This document shows, one piece after another, positions 1 to 8,850 of a stretch of 64,000 nucleotides of DNA (its first letter is position 1; every line of letters starts with the position of its first letter). Source of the DNA: G965218495 sp965262785. Lineage in GTDB: Bacteria > Bacteroidota > Rhodothermia > Rhodothermales > Bin80. The notes beneath the pieces are model-generated. The model was not told the DNA's origin, ran no database searches, and saw only the letters and a list, made by a program, of their open reading frames with translations. The DNA lies in contig OZ253559.1 of NCBI GenBank assembly GCA_965262785.1, positions 806,001 through 870,000 on the forward strand, given 5' to 3'. The position numbers and the translations under genes are program-made.

Positions 1-375
1 AGTGGCGACTGGCAAAGGACCATTACTCGTGAATACGAGCCGTTGCCCATAACCAAGAGCGAATTGGATTCAGTGCTTGAGAACTTGGACCAAGAACAGC
101 GTAGTGCTTTGCATACAGCTGGCATGCCGCAGACGCGGCCGGTATTCCAACGTTTCGTTGTAGATGACGAGGACCGCATCTGGATACAGGCCAGTACTGC
201 TCGGGGTGCCACCACGACCGAGTGGCTGATCCTTGGCCCAGACGGAGCCGATGTGGATGTGATTGACTTGCCAGCCGGATTGCGACTGGAAACGATTCGC
301 GGCGGCAAGGCAATCGGCGTGCTGACAGAAAAAGGAAGTAGTCCTGTCATAGTCGCATACCAGGTACAGGGGTAG
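1..375 (+). CDS. C-terminal part of a probable 6-bladed beta-propeller protein (5' end outside window)
   Basis: The frame is open from base 1 to the stop at 373-375, so the gene starts upstream of the window. The first in-window start-like codon (TTG at 43) is internal rather than a real start. The visible 124 residues have the feel of a propeller blade end: DDEDRIWIQAS, then WLILGPDGADV, then IGVLTEKGSSPVIVAYQV, alternating short beta strands with a DG/GPDG turn. Similar secreted propeller proteins occur four more times in the window. Assignment to the family is by style of sequence only, because the diagnostic N-terminal part is missing. Confidence 0.5.
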   Translation, partial: SGDWQRTITREYEPLPITKSELDSVLENLDQEQRSALHTAGMPQTRPVFQRFVVDDEDRIWIQASTARGATTTEWLILGPDGADVDVIDLPAGLRLETIRGGKAIGVLTEKGSSPVIVAYQVQG

Positions 376-611
376 CCCCGGCTATAGTGCGCTGGGCAGT
401 GGCGCGAGCGGATAATCCGCGCGACTTCTCCTCCCAGCCAGCAGAAGAATGCGCTACGCCCAATGGATGGTCGAATGGCTATGTTCGATCACAAAAGCAG
501 TGCCACCCCGTTGCACTAGCGCAAACAGGATCATCTGCCAGCTCGGATAGACCAGACCACCCAGCAGCAATTCAGCTGTGAAAGTCTCGCAGATCAGCAT
601 CGCGATGCCGG
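376..611. other. Short gap between the propeller gene and the intron array
   Basis: No gene is supported here. On the minus strand this is the 3' flank of intron C1. An open frame runs through it from inside the intron end, but it matches no family I recognise. The flank contains neither the missing end of the decarboxylase nor the missing 3' part of intron D. Confidence 0.4.
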
Positions 612-652
612 GTCGGGTAGCTCGGGGGAATTTCACCCCCAAGCCCCCACAG

Positions 653-2641
653 GTAGGGTCGGGGCCTGGCGCGCCAACCCGTAGGGTCCGGTGGCTTGTC
701 CGTCGCTTTCGCTCCGGGCCTCAGTCCGGCTCCCGTGAATCACGTTTCCAAGCCCCGCCTCGTCAAACCACGGCGTGCGGTTTTCCCGCACCGGGCTTAC
801 CTACTGATTACACCGCAAAGTTCATGCGCAGTTGGCGTGGGCGCGCTTTCGGCCGGTAGTACTCTATCTGCCACTGATCATACAACCCCAGTCGCTCGTA
901 GAACATCCGCCTACTCCACCGCTTCCACCCATAACCCTTGCGTCCGCGGGCACGCATCAGATGGCGCCGGATCTTAAGCTCGACCCAGTTACGTACGTAA
1001 CCGAAGCAACGGCTCGATTGCCCCGTGCGGAAATAGTTCACCCATCCCCGCAGTATTGGGTTGATGCGAGCAATCACCCGTCCCACCGGCTGCGAGCGAA
1101 GATGTCGGAATTCCTCCTTGAGCCGCCGCAAGAGCTTTGTACGCGCCTTCATACGAGGTACGCTCAATACGCCCCAACGACCCCGCTTCGTCTTGTATCG
1201 ACGAATGCGGAAACCCAGGAATGTGAAGCTCTCCCGTTGGGTGAGGTCCACTCTCCGCGTCTTCTCCACGTTCAGTGAAACGTCAAGCTTGGCCAACTCT
1301 TCCAACAGGCGCTTGTACACGCCTCGCTCCAGCCACCGCCACTTGCGGTAGCCATCCACCACGATCACCAGGTCGTCGGCAAAGCGGGCATACTCCATAT
1401 GGAAATACCCCTTCTCGCGGGTGACTGCCTTCGCGCGCTCCAGCATACGATCCACCCCATTGAGGTAGATGTTGCTCAAAAGCGGCGAGATGACGCCCCC
1501 TTGAGGTACCCCGCGCTTGCCACCGGACTTGAGTATCCGCTTCAGAAGCCACAGAATGTCACGATCCTTAACACGGAGCGCGACCTGTCGGAGCAGGATG
1601 TGATGACGAATCGTATCGAAATACGACGCCAAGTCCACATCAATGACCCGGGTCATTCCTTTGACTACCGCCGAAGTTACTCGGTGTACAGCAGCATGCG
1701 GCGCACGCTTTGGCCGATATCCATAGGATCCCTCCTGAAAGTCAGCCTCAAAGATCGGCTCCAGAATCAGCTTCAGCGCCCCCTGCACCACGCGATCCCG
1801 TATCGTCGGTATGCCCAGCGTGCGGAATTTACCGCCGCCCTTGGGGATCCGCTTCTTACGCAATGGCGAGGGCCGGTAGCACCGTAGGATCAGATCGCGC
1901 TGAATGCACTCCAGAAACCTCTGCAAGCCGGTCGCCTCAATGGCTGCAAACGTCATGCCGTCGATGCCGGGGGCACCGTCGTTGCGTTTCGCCATACGAT
2001 ACGCCTCCTGCAGCGTCTCCAGCTTGCAGACATGCACGTACATGCCCCAAAAACGCCACTCTGGTACTGCCTTGGCTTTGCGGTATATTCTCCTCCTCAG
2101 GTCCTGCAGGCTTATAGTTGCCTCTTTCATGTCTTCAGTGCCTCCCTTTATTGTCGGAAAACATACCAGCAGTGAGGCGCCTTCGCTCCACGGGCGTTAC
2201 CCCGTTTCATCGCTACTACGCACCTCTCCGCCACCCTCTCGCCTTCGGTACATTTCCCGGTGCCACCGGTTATAGCACCTACCTTCCTCCGGCAATTTCT
2301 CACCGGGGCGAGGAGGGCTTCTCCAGTTGCTCGGCATGTCCTTGTCATCGTGCCGTCGCTACCACCCCGCCGAAGCGGTACGGTCGTCCCAATCAGATTA
2401 CGACCGCCCGTGCTGCCTTCGCCCTACGGATGAGGGCTCGGCCTTCGGGATACACTCTCGAGGCCACCTATGCGTTCACTTTCGTTACGGCCCGATGACT
2501 CGCGATCTCCCTTACGGAGACCGTGTCGGTAGGCTTCATGAATTAGGTTTCCCGCTTCCATGCTACCCAAGCTACAGAGCTCTGATTTCTACTCTGGCAG
2601 GACTGACTCCTGCTGAACATGCCAGCCTTGACTGGACACAC
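653..2641 (-). mobile_element. Group II intron A, copy 1 (RT-encoding), nested in domain V of intron C1
   Basis: On the minus strand the intron runs from GTGTGTCCAGTC at 2641 to GACCCTAC at 653, 1989 bp. Domains I-III lie between 2641 and the RT start at 2130. The RT frame occupies domain IV. Domain V is the hairpin at about 799-766, read as AAGCCCGGTGCGGG followed by AAAACCGCACGCCG. A long domain VI follows, closed by CGGGGCTTGG pairing with CCAGGCCCCG just before the 3' end. The second copy (5348-9429) has the same ends after subtracting its IS insertion and one extra base. The insertion point is directly 3' of the host intron's domain V stem-loop, which fits a mobile intron that recognises hairpins. 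Confidence 0.8.
808..2130 (-). CDS. ltrA: Group II intron reverse transcriptase/maturase of intron A1
   Basis: This 440-aa protein carries the classical RT blocks in order: NDGAPGIDGMTF near residue 50, RTLGIPTIRDRVVQGAL near 105, GSYGYRPKRAPHAA near 135, VIDVDLASYFDTIRH near 165, GVPQGGVISPLLSNIYLN near 210 and the catalytic YARFADDLVIVV near 250. A maturase (X) domain follows, with LGFRIRR and INPILRGWVNYF. No HNH endonuclease domain is seen at the C-terminus. It should act in splicing and reverse-splicing/target-primed reverse transcription of intron A RNA, and it might assist intron C, which has no RT. The active-site FADD is intact, in contrast to the second copy. Confidence 0.95.
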   Translation of the reverse strand: MKEATISLQDLRRRIYRKAKAVPEWRFWGMYVHVCKLETLQEAYRMAKRNDGAPGIDGMTFAAIEATGLQRFLECIQRDLILRCYRPSPLRKKRIPKGGGKFRTLGIPTIRDRVVQGALKLILEPIFEADFQEGSYGYRPKRAPHAAVHRVTSAVVKGMTRVIDVDLASYFDTIRHHILLRQVALRVKDRDILWLLKRILKSGGKRGVPQGGVISPLLSNIYLNGVDRMLERAKAVTREKGYFHMEYARFADDLVIVVDGYRKWRWLERGVYKRLLEELAKLDVSLNVEKTRRVDLTQRESFTFLGFRIRRYKTKRGRWGVLSVPRMKARTKLLRRLKEEFRHLRSQPVGRVIARINPILRGWVNYFRTGQSSRCFGYVRNWVELKIRRHLMRARGRKGYGWKRWSRRMFYERLGLYDQWQIEYYRPKARPRQLRMNFAV

Positions 2642-2807
2642 ATCCGTACGTGAGACTCTCACCTCATACGGCTCTTCTTGGCCTGCCATGCCAATAGGCA
2701 CAACTACGACCGACCTCGCCCGATCCTCTCGCTTTGCGATTGTCGAGCAGGTGCGACCAGCCAAGTCGGCCCCTTCGCTCCGAGGCCGTTACAGCCCCTT
2801 CAACACT

Positions 2808-4836
2808 GTCGGGTCGGAGGAGGCGCCCCGAAGGGCTAACCTCCGTCCGCCGCTCAAACGGCCCGTACGGTTTTCCCGTAGGCCGCTTTCACAAAGGTGT
2901 CTCGTGGAGGGTTCAAGGAAGGAATCAATGAAGTCAAGCGTACAAGACCGTACTCCGCGCACAGCCTGCGTGTCGGAAGCTGTTTCCAGCCCGCGTTACG
3001 CCAGCGTTTGTGTCGGTGCGACCATATGCGTCGCTCGATCCAGCGATCGAGTCGGTTGAAGAGTCTGCGCACGTGAGCCCTGCAATAGTATTGGCCCCAT
3101 CCGCGAATGACCGGATTGATCTGCGCAATCAGCTGCTGTGTGGATACCGGAGCCGCTCGGCGCGTGCGCCGTCGGATCTGGTCCTGGAAACGCTTAACGG
3201 ACTTCTCCCTCGGAATGGCGTAGAGATCGCCATTACGTACTCCACTTTTGATCTGTGCGGCAGACAGCCGCAAGGGCCGGCTTCCACGCTTGATCTTGTA
3301 CCCCAAATACTCGAAGCCATACTTGATATGGACGATCCGGGTCTTTTTGAGGTTCAGGGTTACGCCCAACGTCTTCAACAGCTTCTCAGCGACCGCTAAG
3401 GCCGCACGGGCTTCGCTGGCCGAGCTACACGTGATGACCCAGTCATCCGCGTAACGGGTCAACTGGTACCCGCGATGCCGCATCTCCCGATCAAACGGAG
3501 TCAACAGAATGTTACTCAACAAGGGAGAGATCACCCCGCCTTGCGGGGTGCCGTGCGTCGTCGCTACGCGCTTGCCTTCTACTACACACCCGGCCTTGAG
3601 CATCTGCTTGAGCAGGCCCAAGATGCGACCATCCGATACACGCTGCTGAACTAGTGCAATCAGCTTGTCATGATCGACCGATCCGAAAAAGTCTTTCAGA
3701 TCCGCATCCACCACCCACCTGCTGCCCGCGTTTAGCTCTCTCCACACCTTGCGAAGTGCACCCCGTGTGGATCTCCCTTTCCGGTACCCGAAGCTGGCTG
3801 CATCGAATACTGGCTCGAAGATCGGTTCCAACCGGTTCAGTATCGCTTGCTGGACTACCCGATCGTAAATCGTCGGGATTCCCAGGGTGCGGTACGCCCC
3901 CGGCTGGCCCGCCTTGGGAATACGGTGCGCGCGGACCGGCTGGGGCGTGTAGGTGCCGTCTTTGAGCTCCTGATGCATACGCTCCAGGTTCGCTTCAAGC
4001 GATGCCTCGAACGTCGCCAGGGTCTCTCCGTCCACACCGCCCGCCCCCCGTCCTTGCTTCACCTTCTTCCAGGCCAACTCCAGATTCTTCCGCTTGTACA
4101 CCTTGTCCACTAACGAGTGGACCTTCCGCTCACCTGTTGGATTGAGCCAATGTGACAGTCTCCTGGGCCGATGATGTACGGGTCTTTCACTAAAGGAACT
4201 GTTCCACCTCATCGACTTTACTCGCTGCTTACCATTACCCCGCTCCAAACCACCTTTGCCGACTGCCTTCCCCGACCCACCCGGCCGCCGCTTGCGCGGT
4301 CACCCGACTTTCGACGGGCTTGTGGTACTATGCAGTCGTCCGACGACTCGCCACGCATCCGTTCCCACTTCCCCTTACGGGTTATAGGGGCTGTTATCCC
4401 GGTGCCACCCGGGAACGTGACGAGCCCTCCTGGGGTCACATCCAGATCTTCCGTACCGTGCCGTTCGCACACACCTTGGTACGACGGGTGGATAAGAACG
4501 CCTTCGCCGCCATAGTGCCGGCTCGACCTTGCCCCGTCTTTGGCCGACCGATTCGTCCGTGGGGTCGCCCCCTTGACTACGGCCCGGTACTGCTCCTCAA
4601 GCCCTTCAGATTCCACCTCGCGGTGGACACCCTGCCCTCCGGTTGTCTCGCGACAATGTCCCGACTTAGCGCCTGTCTTGGCTGTTTCCGTCGTTTCCAA
4701 CTCGGTGCCCGTTTAGACCTTTGCGTATCGGTACATCCCGGCCGACGAGGCATTACCCCCGTCTTTGGATATGGCACCCCCTATCCGGGCGCCAGTGGGA
4801 TTTGAACCCACCTGATCTGGGCGCTGCCCAGCACAC
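2808..4836 (-). mobile_element. Group II intron B (RT-encoding), nested in intron C1
   Basis: On the minus strand the intron runs from GTGTGCTGGGCAGCG at 4836 to CCTCCGACCCGAC at 2808, 2029 bp. The sequence joined by its removal (CTCGTAGT/AGTGTTGAAGG) is continuous in the second C copy at about 9595, so the ends are fixed to within a base or two. Domain V is the hairpin at about 2888-2856 (AGCGGCCTACGGG, then AAAACCGTACGGGCCG). Domain VI follows with a GGAGG/CCTCC stem. The ends and the RT differ clearly from intron A, so this is a separate lineage. It is present in only one of the two C copies and so probably arrived after C was duplicated. Confidence 0.8.
2854..4248 (-). CDS. ltrA: Group II intron reverse transcriptase/maturase of intron B
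   Basis: This 464-aa protein has RT motifs RGAGGVDGETL, YRTLGIPTIYDRVVQQAIL, ASFGYRKGRS, WVVDADLKDFFGSVDH, THGTPQGGVISPLLSNILL and the catalytic YADDWVI, all intact. A maturase/GIIM region follows, with FEYLGYKIKRG and INPVIRGWGQYY. The C-terminal 12 or so residues read into the intron's own domain V, so the stop at 2854 overlaps the ribozyme. The first 50 residues are basic and atypical, and a later start is possible. Expected role: splicing and mobility of intron B. Confidence 0.93.
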   Translation of the reverse strand: MERGNGKQRVKSMRWNSSFSERPVHHRPRRLSHWLNPTGERKVHSLVDKVYKRKNLELAWKKVKQGRGAGGVDGETLATFEASLEANLERMHQELKDGTYTPQPVRAHRIPKAGQPGAYRTLGIPTIYDRVVQQAILNRLEPIFEPVFDAASFGYRKGRSTRGALRKVWRELNAGSRWVVDADLKDFFGSVDHDKLIALVQQRVSDGRILGLLKQMLKAGCVVEGKRVATTHGTPQGGVISPLLSNILLTPFDREMRHRGYQLTRYADDWVITCSSASEARAALAVAEKLLKTLGVTLNLKKTRIVHIKYGFEYLGYKIKRGSRPLRLSAAQIKSGVRNGDLYAIPREKSVKRFQDQIRRRTRRAAPVSTQQLIAQINPVIRGWGQYYCRAHVRRLFNRLDRWIERRIWSHRHKRWRNAGWKQLPTRRLCAEYGLVRLTSLIPSLNPPRDTFVKAAYGKTVRAV

Positions 4837-6754
4837 ACTACGAGCCGATCCGCCAGCGTGGGGCGCATTGGTACTCAACAGCTTGTGGGTATTGCCCACT
4901 TGCTGCACTCCCTTTACATCGCCCCGACACCTTCCCACGTTCCGCATTGAAGCCAAGACTACGTTCTTGCCGCCTGGATGCCGGTGGCCGATCAGCCAGT
5001 AAAACAGGTTTCCGCCGACCTCGTCCCGGCGCAGGGGAACTTGCTCCGGTTTTGACCACATCATAACCCTTTCGACACGTCTGCAGCGGTTCACTTTCGT
5101 TCAACTCCGTAGTCCACACCTGACGAGATCCTACCCTCGCCTTTTCCGGACTCGCTCACTACCGGGCCCTTAAAGCCAAGCAGCAGCCGGTGGTTTGCAG
5201 CCTCCCCCTGTAGAGCGGCTGCGGAGGACCTACCTCCATCTCCAATGCAGTTACGCTACACTTCCGTTATGTAAAGAACATTACTTCCGTGCCACTCGTG
5301 GCACACGTCGGGTAGCTCGGGGGAATTTCACCCCCAAGCCCCCACAGGTAGGGTCGGGGCCTGGCGCGCCAACCCGTAGGGTCCGGTGGCTTGTCCGTCG
5401 CTTTCGCTCCGGGCCTCAGTCCGGCTCCCGTGAATCACGTTTCCAAGCCCCGCCTCGTCAAACCACGGCGTGCGGTTTTCCCGCACCGGGCTTACCTACT
5501 GATTACACCGCAAAGTTCATGCGCAGTTGGCGTGGGCGCGCTTTCGGCCGGTAGTACTCTATCTGCCACTGATCATACAACCCCAGTCGCTCGTAGAACA
5601 TCCGCCTACTCCACCGCTTCCACCCATAACCCTTGCGTCCGCGGGCACGCATCAGATGGCGCCGGATCTTAAGCTCGACCCAGTTACGTACGTAACCGAA
5701 GCAACGGCTCGATTGCCCCGTGCGGAAATAGTTCACCCATCCCCGCAGTATTGGGTTGATGCGAGCAATCACCCGTCCCACCGGCTGCGAGCGAAGATGT
5801 CGGAATTCCTCCTTGAGCCGCCGCAAGAGCTTTGTACGCGCCTTCATACGAGGTACGCTCAATACGCCCCAACGACCCCGCTTCGTCTTGTATCGACGAA
5901 TGCGGAAACCCAGGAATGTGAAGCTCTCCCGTTGGGTGAGGTCCACTCTCCGCGTCTTCTCCACGTTCAGTGAAACGTCAAGCTTGGCCAACTCTTCCAA
6001 CAGGCGCTTGTACACGCCTCGCTCCAGCCACCGCCACTTGCGGTAGCCATCCACCACGATCACCAGGTTGTCGGCAAAGCGGGCATACTCCATATGGAAA
6101 TACCCCTTCTCGCGGGTGACTGCCTTCGCGCGCTCCAGCATACGATCCACCCCATTGAGGTAGATGTTGCTCAAAAGCGGCGAGATGACGCCCCCTTGAG
6201 GTACCCCGCGCTTGCCACCGGACTTGAGTATCCGCTTCAGAAGCCACAGAATGTCACGATCCTTAACACGGAGCGCGACCTGTCGGAGCAGGATGTGATG
6301 ACGAATCGTATCGAAATACGACGCCAAGTCCACATCAATGACCCGGGTCATTCCTTTGACTACCGCCGAAGTTACTCGGTGTACAGCAGCATGCGGCGCA
6401 CGCTTTGGCCGATATCCATAGGATCCCTCCTGAAAGTCAGCCTCAAAGATCGGCTCCAGAATCAGCTTCAGCGCCCCCTGCACCACGCGATCCCGTATCG
6501 TCGGTATGCCCAGCGTGCGGAATTTACCGCCGCCCTTGGGGATCCGCTTCTTACGCAATGGCGAGGGCCGGTAGCACCGTAGGATCAGATCGCGCTGAAT
6601 GCACTCCAGAAACCTCTGCAAGCCGGTCGCCTCAATGGCTGCAAACGTCATGCCGTCGATGCCGGGGGCACCGTCGTTGCGTTTCGCCATACGATACGCC
6701 TCCTGCAGCGTCTCCAGCTTGCAGACTTGCACGTACATGCCCCAAAAACGCCAC

Positions 6755-8850
6755 TCTGCGGAAGTTTGTCACTTTTGCCGAGGGACGAGGTGTTGGCACG
6801 GGTAAAATAGGCGATTTGAATTCGAGTATCATCTATTACTCATAGGGTTTATAACCGTTATTATTGACGAAGTCTGTTGTAGTGCTATTTTAGTGTTATT
6901 CATCAATACTTCACACAGACAACGCCCCCACCCGCTATATTGGGCGCAGGCCAATACGACTGCGCCGTGTACATCCGCAGGAGAGTCTACAAGCTCAAAG
7001 ATGCAACGCAACGCACCGGATACGGACTGCTCGAATGCCGACGTGTCAATGGCCAGCCCAATCAAAAAACCATCCTGAACCTTGGACAGGACTTTGACAT
7101 TGCCGAAGCCGACTGGCCCACCGTAACCAAGCGGGTTGAGCTGGCACTGCGCGGACAGCGCGCACTACCGCTGGAGGATGAGAAGATCGAATGCGCCGTG
7201 GACGAGATCGTGCGCCGGCTGCGTGAGAAGGACTACGATGTGGACGCCGGACGCGACGACCGCGACGCCATCATTACCGACGCAGTGCATCATCCGGATA
7301 CACGCACGGTCGGCGGCGAGCGCGTATGCCTGCAAGCCTTGGAGCAACTCGGCTTCACGGCGCTGCTACGCGCGCTGGGCATGCGAGAAGATGCTATTCG
7401 CATGGCCCTGGTTCTGGTGGTTGGGCGCATGTTGTCGCCCGGAAGTGAGGCGCATACGTACCAGTGGATGATGAAGGCCTCCGCCATTTTGGAGCTGGTG
7501 CAGCTGGAGGCCCCGTGCGCAAGTACGCTGTACCGCGTAGGCGATCGGCTGTATGCGCTGCGCGAAGCGCTTATGGACGGACTCTATGGCAATGCGCAGC
7601 GGCTGTTGGGCTTTAGTGAGACGCTCATCTTGTATGATCTGACCAACACATTCTACACGGGTCGCAAGAAAGGCGCGCTCCTGGCGTATGGACGAAGCAA
7701 GGAAAAGCGATCGGATTGTCCGTTGGTGACGTTGGCCTTAATGCTGGACGCGTCCGGCTTTGTGCGTGGCGCAGCCGTCCTTGCTGGCAATGCCAGCGAA
7801 CCAAAGACGCTTCAACAGGCCATGGAGAGGCTCAATGGCGCTCGTGCGACCGTCATCATGGACGCGGGCATAGCCACGCGCGCCAATGTGGCGTACTTGC
7901 GGTCGAAGGGACTGGATTGGATCTGTGTGCAGCGCACGCAGGCGCCGCCACCCCCTGAACGCCCGCCGGAGGAGTGCTGGAATACACAAAGCGGGGTCTC
8001 CATCAAAGCCTGGCGCCTGGAGCAGCAAGAGGGAACGCTGCAAGTCTACCTGCATAGCGAGGCACGCAAGGCCACCGGTGATCGCATACTGAACACCAGG
8101 CGCGCAAAGTTCGAGGCTGCGCTGAAGACCCTGCACGAGGGACTCTCCAAGCCCCGCTGCGTCAAGGAATACGACAAGGTGCAACGCAGACTCGGTCGCG
8201 AGCTCGAAAGGCATAAGCGCGTCTCGTACCAGTACAAGATCGATGTCTTGCGCAAAAAGGACAGTACGCACGCGAAGGCGGTCACCTTTACGCACCTGTC
8301 TGCGTTTGAGCAGCAGACGCAAGCATCGGGCGGCTACATCCTGCATACCAGCCACACGGACTGGTCTGCCTCGCAAATCGCACGCACATACTGGAAGCTT
8401 GCAGACATCGAGCGCACGTTTCGTTCGCTGAAGTCCGAGTTGGGCATGCGTCCCCTATACCACAGCAAGGATGAGCGCATCCGGACACACATCTTCCTCT
8501 CGGTACTGGCCTATCAGGCGGTGCAACTCATTCGCACGAAGCTGAAGCAGTATGACCTCCACAGCAGCTGGACCACGCTGCAGTTTGAGCTGAACCGGTG
8601 GCACCGGATCACGACCGTATTGCCAACAGACCGGCGCTCCTGCATTCTGTTGAAGAAGGATGCAGACCAAGGTCCGCTCCAGCGCCAGATCGCCATGATT
8701 ATGGGCCTCAAGCCTCACAACTACACCTACAAGGCGCACACAAAACGACCCTGAAATGGTAGTGCTATAGAAAAAGACAGTTTTCGTAAGTGACTGTCTG
8801 AAGGGTACTTACTGGCTCTTGGAAAAAATAAAGTGACAAAGTTCCGTCTG
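6755..8850 (+). mobile_element. IS1634-type insertion sequence (6759-8846) with 4-bp target duplication
   Basis: The uninterrupted sequence in intron A1 (CCACTCTGGTACTG) allows exact placement. The element runs from CGGAAGTTTGTCACTTTTG at 6759 to its inverted counterpart AAAGTGACAAAGTTCCG ending at 8846 (2088 bp). TCTG is duplicated at 6755-6758 and 8847-8850. The terminal repeats match at CGGAA-TTTGTCACTTT with one mismatch. The element carries one transposase gene reading opposite to the host intron. Confidence 0.9.
6967..8754 (+). CDS. IS1634-family (IS4-like DDE) transposase
   Basis: This is a protein of about 595 aa. The GTG at 6967 (VYIRRRVYKLKD) is the likely start, because the homologous transposase at 52543 begins at the equivalent MYIRATKTH; an upstream ATG at 6940 is also open. 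DDE-type residues are visible in LILYDLTNTFY, TVIMDAGIATRAN and IERTFRSLKSELGMRPLYH, the last being the typical glutamate-containing signature near the C-terminus. It is intact and catalyses transposition of the element inserted in intron A2. Confidence 0.93.
   Translation: MYIRRRVYKLKDATQRTGYGLLECRRVNGQPNQKTILNLGQDFDIAEADWPTVTKRVELALRGQRALPLEDEKIECAVDEIVRRLREKDYDVDAGRDDRDAIITDAVHHPDTRTVGGERVCLQALEQLGFTALLRALGMREDAIRMALVLVVGRMLSPGSEAHTYQWMMKASAILELVQLEAPCASTLYRVGDRLYALREALMDGLYGNAQRLLGFSETLILYDLTNTFYTGRKKGALLAYGRSKEKRSDCPLVTLALMLDASGFVRGAAVLAGNASEPKTLQQAMERLNGARATVIMDAGIATRANVAYLRSKGLDWICVQRTQAPPPPERPPEECWNTQSGVSIKAWRLEQQEGTLQVYLHSEARKATGDRILNTRRAKFEAALKTLHEGLSKPRCVKEYDKVQRRLGRELERHKRVSYQYKIDVLRKKDSTHAKAVTFTHLSAFEQQTQASGGYILHTSHTDWSASQIARTYWKLADIERTFRSLKSELGMRPLYHSKDERIRTHIFLSVLAYQAVQLIRTKLKQYDLHSSWTTLQFELNRWHRITTVLPTDRRSCILLKKDADQGPLQRQIAMIMGLKPHNYTYKAHTKRP

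Larger units (their letters stand above)
612..5306 (-). mobile_element. Group II intron C, copy 1 (no ORF of its own), carrying two other group II introns
   Basis: Read on the minus strand, the intron starts at 5306 with GTGTGCCACGAG and ends at 612 with CTACCCGAC. Its own sequence is three pieces: 5306-4837, 2807-2642 and 652-612, together 677 nt. Intron B (4836-2808) sits between CTCGTAGT and AGTGTTGAAGG. Intron A1 (2641-653) sits right after the domain V hairpin (2676-2642, GAGCCGTATGAGG...CTCACGTACGG). Domain VI is the GGGGG/CCCCC hairpin at 652-612. The boundaries follow from alignment with copy 2 at 5307-10065, which has the same three pieces but lacks B. No reverse transcriptase frame lies in the C-specific sequence. 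The start is directly adjacent to the 3' end of copy 2. Confidence 0.8.

Noticed and set aside
454..642. 62-codon open frame on the minus strand spanning the end of intron C1
   Set aside because: It starts inside the intron's domain VI and has no recognisable family; it could not be read from a spliced RNA as written.
4785..4836. tRNA-like text on the minus strand (GGTGGGTTCAAATCCCAC)
   Set aside because: It looks like a T arm, but it is the 5' domain I of group II intron B, starting GTGTGCTGGGC; no acceptor or anticodon stem fits.
7738..8376. 212-codon open frame opposite the IS1634 transposase
   Set aside because: Antisense shadow of the transposase; no independent support.
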